In this document: positions 6,762 to 9,366 of the stretch, piece after piece
How positions within the stretch are numbered: position 1 is the first letter of the stretch
Layout: each line of letters begins with the position of its first letter
NCBI GenBank assembly: GCA_963530895.1
Contig: CAUSFO010000068.1
Span: forward strand, 1-9,366
Origin: JABCPE02 sp963530895
GTDB taxonomy: Bacteria > Bacteroidota > Bacteroidia > Flavobacteriales > Weeksellaceae
Direction: 5' to 3'
Length of the DNA: 9,366 bases
Translations under genes and position numbers: made by a program
Notes under the pieces: model-generated
Databases searched by the model: none
Seen by the model: the letters and a program-made list of their open reading frames with translations, nothing else
What the model was told of the DNA's origin: nothing

Positions 6762-6817
6762 GTTTCTTTATTAAAATAAATTAAAAATATAAAAATGTGG
6801 AAGCATTTTATAAATCT

Positions 6818-6870
6818 GTAAATGAATAGAGGAAATATCCTTCTCACCTGAACATTTCAACTCCATTTAC
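6818..6870 (-). promoter_or_regulatory. Structured rplK leader, candidate L1 operator
   Basis: In mRNA sense the leader folds as one long hairpin: GUAAAUG (6870-6864) pairs with CAUUUAC (6824-6818), GAG (6863-6861) with CUC (6831-6829), and GAAAU (6858-6854) with AUUUC (6836-6832). That makes 15 base pairs broken by two asymmetric bulges (UU on one arm, UAUU on the other) around a 17-base loop. L1 is known to bind helices joined by an asymmetric internal loop in rRNA and in its own mRNA. The position, in the leader of the operon that encodes L1, fits. The link to L1 is inference. Confidence 0.5.
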
Positions 6871-6876
6871 GGACTG

Positions 6877-6907
6877 CAAAATTATAAATTTATTTCTTAT
6901 CTACAAA
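6877..6907 (-). promoter_or_regulatory. Promoter of the rplKAJL operon
   Basis: On the minus strand TTTG (6907-6904) is followed by exactly 19 bases and then TAATTTTG (6884-6877). This matches the full Bacteroidota primary-sigma consensus (TTTG, 19-base spacer, TAnnTTTG). The predicted start lies near 6870, giving a leader of about 109 bases before rplK. Confidence 0.75.
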
Positions 6908-6938
6908 AATAAATTTACTTTTTATTCTAAATATCAAT

Positions 6939-6964
6939 AAAAAACCACCCTGAAAAGAGTGGTT
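6939..6964 (-). terminator. Terminator after nusG
   Basis: In the sense of the minus strand AACCACTC (6964-6957) pairs with GGGTGGTT (6950-6943), 8 bp with one G-T pair and a 6-base loop, followed by a T-run (6944-6939). It lies 10 bases after the nusG stop and should end, or reduce, transcription coming from tuf-secE-nusG. Confidence 0.8.
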
Positions 6965-6973
6965 GTATTTTAA

Positions 6974-7516
6974 TTAAAGTTTTTCTACTTGCATATAGCT
7001 TAGTTCCAATGGAGTTTCCCTTCCAAATATTCTAACTTTAACTTCTAATTTCTTCTTATCTTCATGGATTTTTTCAATAGAACCATTGAATCCGTTAAAT
7101 GGCCCATCTATAACTTTCACATTTTCTCCTACAACAAAAGGAATCTCTACATCCACCGCAAATTCAGAAAGTTCGTCTATTTTCCCCAGCATTCTATTAA
7201 CTTCCGCAGGTCTCATAGGAACAGGATCTCCTCCTTTTGTCAAACTCAAAAATGAAATAACCCCTGGTATATTCTTAATCATGTGTGGAATTTCGCCCAT
7301 AAGATTAGCCTCCACCATAAGATATCCTGGGTAATAAGGCCTTTCTTTAAAGACTTTTTTTCCATTTTTCATCTGTGCTACCTTCTCCGTAGGAATTACT
7401 ACTTGAGTAACAAAAGATTCATACCCTAATCTTCTAACTTCAGTTTCTATATAGGACTTTACTTTGTTTTCCTGCCCACTAACGGCTTTCAGCACATACC
7501 ATTTTAATTCTTCCAT
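6974..7516 (-). CDS. nusG: Transcription termination/antitermination factor NusG
   Basis: NusG binds the RNA polymerase clamp through its N-terminal NGN domain and contacts ribosomal S10 or Rho through its C-terminal KOW domain, linking transcription to translation. The 180-residue product matches the typical length. The NGN domain starts KWYVLKAVSGQENKVK (residues 5-20) and includes ERPYYPGYLMVEA (58-70) and NIPGVISFL (82-90). The KOW motif is GENVKVIDGPFNGFNGSI (130-147). It is 10 bases after secE, the conserved secE-nusG pairing, and is followed by a terminator rather than running directly into rplK. Confidence 0.98.
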   Translation of the reverse strand: MEELKWYVLKAVSGQENKVKSYIETEVRRLGYESFVTQVVIPTEKVAQMKNGKKVFKERPYYPGYLMVEANLMGEIPHMIKNIPGVISFLSLTKGGDPVPMRPAEVNRMLGKIDELSEFAVDVEIPFVVGENVKVIDGPFNGFNGSIEKIHEDKKKLEVKVRIFGRETPLELSYMQVEKL

Positions 7517-7526
7517 GAGAAATATT

Positions 7527-7730
7527 TTAGTTAAAAAATCCTATGAACAATGAATACAAGTTCTTGATTGATATACTAAAAAGGCTATCTACCCCAAATG
7601 TAAACAAGGCCAATATCAATGTAGACACAGCCACAACAACTGTAGAAGACTGTAATTCTTTCCACTTCAGCCATTCAACCTTTTCTCTAAACTCTAAAAA
7701 AGAATCTTTAACAAAACTTATAAAACTCAT
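7527..7730 (-). CDS. secE: Preprotein translocase subunit SecE
   Basis: SecE is the small essential clamp of the SecYEG protein-export channel. The 67-residue product has an amphipathic N-terminal helix (FLEFREKVEWLKWKEL, residues 11-26) followed by a single membrane segment (about 30-52), as in the short SecE of most bacteria. The usual Trp-Pro of the conserved V-x-W-P motif reads Trp-Leu here (W20 L21). Its place between tRNA-Trp and nusG confirms the assignment. The 81 bases before it, after the tRNA, contain no recognisable promoter, so it is probably made by processing of the tuf/tRNA transcript. Confidence 0.95.
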   Translation of the reverse strand: MSFISFVKDSFLEFREKVEWLKWKELQSSTVVVAVSTLILALFTFGVDSLFSISIKNLYSLFIGFFN

Positions 7731-7811
7731 AATATATCGCCAATAAGAAAAAACTAAGGAAATCCCATCTATGATTACACAATAAATAAAATATACCTTA
7801 GTCTAAATTTG

Positions 7812-7882
7812 CACGGGCACTAGGATTCGAACCCAGATCAACGGTTTTGGAGACCGGTATCCTACCATTGGACGATGCCCGT
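7812..7882 (-). tRNA. tRNA-Trp (CCA anticodon)
   Basis: A complete 71-base cloverleaf reads from 7882 to 7812. The acceptor ACGGGCA pairs with TGCCCGT, the D stem is GTCC/GGAT, the anticodon loop is CTCCAAA with anticodon CCA at 7850-7848, the variable loop is 4 bases, and the T arm is CTGGG TTCGAAT CCTAG. The discriminator is G, as expected for tRNA-Trp. The 3' CCA is not encoded. The outermost pair of the anticodon stem is a C-T mismatch (C27-U43). It lies between tuf and secE, a known Bacteroidota arrangement. Confidence 0.96.
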
Positions 7883-7900
7883 AGTTTGATTTAAATTTAA

Positions 7901-7934
7901 AAGTTTTCCCGAAAGATCCCTTTCGGGAAAACTT
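7901..7934 (-). terminator. Hairpin after tuf
   Basis: A perfect 15-bp stem (7901-7915 with 7920-7934, core TTTTCCCGAAAG) with a 4-base loop lies 15 bases after the tuf stop and 18 bases before the tRNA. Only a short, interrupted T-run follows, so it may be a weak terminator, or a processing or stability hairpin that still lets some transcription into tRNA-Trp-secE-nusG. Confidence 0.75.
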
Positions 7935-7949
7935 TATTATACTAAATAA

Positions 7950-9137
7950 TTAGTCTAAAATTTCAGTTACCTGACCAGCACCTACTGTTCTACCTCCTTC
8001 TCTAATCGCAAATCTAAGACCTACATTAAGAGCAATTGGTTGTAACAATTCTACTGTAATTGTCAAGTTATCACCAGGCATTACCATTTCTACACCATCT
8101 GGCAAGAAGATTTCACCTGTAACATCCGTTGTTCTTACATAGAACTGAGGACGATATTTGTTGTGGAATGGAGTGTGTCTTCCTCCTTCTTCTTTAGAAA
8201 GGATATAAACCTCAGCTTTGAATTTTTTATGTGGAGTTACAGATCCTTGTTTAGCGATAACCATACCTCTTCTGATATCAGTTTTCTCGATACCTCTCAA
8301 CAATAGACCAACATTATCTCCAGCCTCTCCTCTGTCAAGGATTTTTCTAAACATCTCTACCCCTGTTACAGTAGAAGTTAATTTTTCAGCACCCATACCA
8401 ATGATATCTACAGGATCACCTGTATTGATAACACCAGACTCAATTCTACCTGTAGCCACAGTACCTCTACCTGTAATAGAGAATACATCTTCTATCGGCA
8501 TCAAGAATGGCTTATCTTGATCTCTCACTGGTTGCTCGATCCAGTTATCTACAGCATCCATCAATTCTTCTACTGTAGCAACCCACTTAGGCTCACCATT
8601 AAGAGCACCAAGAGCAGAACCTTTGATTACTGGAGAGTTATCTCCATCATATTCATAAGAAGAAAGAAGATCTCTCAACTCAAGCTCTACCAATTCTAAC
8701 AATTCTGGATCATCCACCATATCCACTTTGTTCATGAACACAACGATTCTTGGAACATTTACCTGACGACAAAGCAAGATATGCTCTCTCGTTTGTGGCA
8801 TAGGCCCATCAGTTGCAGCACACACAAGGATAGCTCCATCCATTTGAGCAGCACCAGTTACCATGTTTTTAACATAGTCGGCGTGACCAGGACAGTCTAC
8901 ATGGGCATAGTGTCTGTTTTCTGTTTCATATTCAATATGTGAAGTATTAATTGTAATACCTCTTTCTTTTTCTTCTGGAGCTGAGTCAATTGCAGAGAAA
9001 TCTCTCTTTTCAGCCAATCCTTTGTCTGACAATACTTTAGATATTGCAGCAGTCAAAGTAGTCTTACCGTGGTCAACGTGACCAATTGTACCAATGTTCA
9101 AGTGCGGTTTACTACGATTAAACGTTTCCTTTGCCAT
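7950..9137 (-). CDS. tuf: Elongation factor Tu
   Basis: EF-Tu carries aminoacyl-tRNA to the ribosomal A site with GTP hydrolysis. The 395-residue product is full length. The G-domain motifs are GHVDHGKT (19-26), RGITI (59-63), DCPGH (81-85), NKVD (136-139) and SAL (174-176), and domains 2 and 3 follow, ending GRTVGAGQVTEILD. It starts with the standard MAKETFNRSKPHLNIGTIGH. It is the first gene of the minus-strand cluster and has a promoter with -33 and -7 elements just upstream. No second tuf copy is present in the window. Confidence 0.99.
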   Translation of the reverse strand: MAKETFNRSKPHLNIGTIGHVDHGKTTLTAAISKVLSDKGLAEKRDFSAIDSAPEEKERGITINTSHIEYETENRHYAHVDCPGHADYVKNMVTGAAQMDGAILVCAATDGPMPQTREHILLCRQVNVPRIVVFMNKVDMVDDPELLELVELELRDLLSSYEYDGDNSPVIKGSALGALNGEPKWVATVEELMDAVDNWIEQPVRDQDKPFLMPIEDVFSITGRGTVATGRIESGVINTGDPVDIIGMGAEKLTSTVTGVEMFRKILDRGEAGDNVGLLLRGIEKTDIRRGMVIAKQGSVTPHKKFKAEVYILSKEEGGRHTPFHNKYRPQFYVRTTDVTGEIFLPDGVEMVMPGDNLTITVELLQPIALNVGLRFAIREGGRTVGAGQVTEILD

Positions 9138-9182
9138 GATTTAAATTATTTTATGTTTAAACTATTTTTTCAATTCAGTGTG

Positions 9183-9210
9183 CAAATATAATCATTTTTT
9201 TGAATATCAA
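9183..9210 (-). promoter_or_regulatory. Promoter of tuf
   Basis: On the minus strand TTG (9210-9208) is followed by 17 bases and then TATATTTG (9190-9183), matching the Bacteroidota -33/-7 consensus. The -7 element lies about 45 bases before the ATG. No Shine-Dalgarno sequence precedes the start. Confidence 0.65.
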
Positions 9211-9265
9211 GAAAAAAAATAAAAAAATATATATTTCTATTCTTTACCTTATATATTTAATCAAA

Positions 9266-9297
9266 AAAAATCTCAAAGAAAATTCTTTGAGATTTTT
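9266..9297. terminator. Terminator-like hairpin at the right edge
   Basis: The inverted repeat AAAAATCTCAAAG (9266-9278) pairs with CTTTGAGATTTTT (9285-9297), 13 bp with a 6-base loop, and has A- and T-runs on its two sides. It probably ends the minus-strand gene that enters from the right, before the tuf promoter begins. Confidence 0.75.
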
Positions 9298-9308
9298 AAT
9301 TATTCTTC

Positions 9309-9365
9309 CTAATTATAAGGACTCAAAAACAGTTCTACTTCCTGTTTTTTGAATTGGTCTATAAT
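9309..9365 (-). CDS. 3' end of an unidentified gene (frame uncertain)
   Basis: Two minus-strand frames are open to the right edge. One ends ...EVELFLSPYN at TAG (9311-9309), the other ...GSRTVFESL at TAA (9315-9313). Either could be the true C-terminus of a gene that lies mostly outside the window. The terminator just downstream supports a gene ending here. I cannot identify it from fewer than 20 codons, and the chosen frame is only a guess. Confidence 0.35.
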   Translation of the reverse strand: MIDQFKKQEVELFLSPYN

Positions 9366-9366
9366 T

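Noticed and set aside
7543..7746. Plus-strand frame over secE
   Set aside because: It is antisense to SecE, which has the expected membrane segment and position.
8218..8699. Plus-strand frames over tuf
   Set aside because: They are shadows of the conserved EF-Tu gene.
1..9366. CRISPR arrays, insertion sequences, integrase sites
   Set aside because: I saw no regularly spaced repeats, no transposase or integrase frame and no long terminal inverted repeats; the inverted repeats present are terminators or leader hairpins.

Overview
The window looks like chromosomal DNA of a Flavobacteriia member (Bacteroidota), probably in the Chryseobacterium/Riemerella (Weeksellaceae) neighbourhood. The base composition is AT-rich and genes lack convincing Shine-Dalgarno sequences. 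Several genes are preceded by the Bacteroidota -7 promoter element TAnnTTTG. The order tuf - tRNA-Trp - secE - nusG - rplK - rplA - rplJ - rplL and the style of Pth, RF2 and the ribosomal proteins fit that group. The genus is an inference from pattern, not a search result.

Layout. Positions 1-960 form a very AT-rich, minus-strand island. It holds a 240-codon open frame running off the left edge (an unrecognised protein, possibly of an immunity type), preceded by a short gene broken by a frameshift. Positions about 1020-1216 hold a plus-strand relic of coding sequence in three frames that resembles the C-terminus of Mfd, the transcription-repair coupling factor. Next come an orphan exported protein (1248-1970), pth (2074-2637), prfB (2691-3803) and a DedA-family membrane protein (3857-4510), all on the plus strand.

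A strong two-way terminator at about 4545-4577 separates these from the minus-strand translation cluster, read from right to left: tuf (9137-7950), a hairpin, tRNA-Trp (7882-7812), secE, nusG, a terminator, then a new promoter with a structured leader, rplK, rplA, rplJ and rplL. The right edge holds another terminator-like hairpin and the last few codons of an unidentified minus-strand gene.

How the genes work together. EF-Tu, L11, L1, L10 and L7/L12 are parts of, or partners of, the ribosomal GTPase centre and L1 stalk. NusG couples RNA polymerase to ribosomes and SecE is part of the protein-export channel. Pth recycles peptidyl-tRNA and RF2 ends translation at UGA/UAA. The points most worth a second look are the foreign-looking left island beside a decayed mfd-like end, the hairpin leader of rplK (candidate L1 operator), an RF2 gene without the programmed frameshift, and the absence of rpoB after rplL. 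I did not find a clear new multi-gene system. The left island is the only place where one might extend beyond the window.
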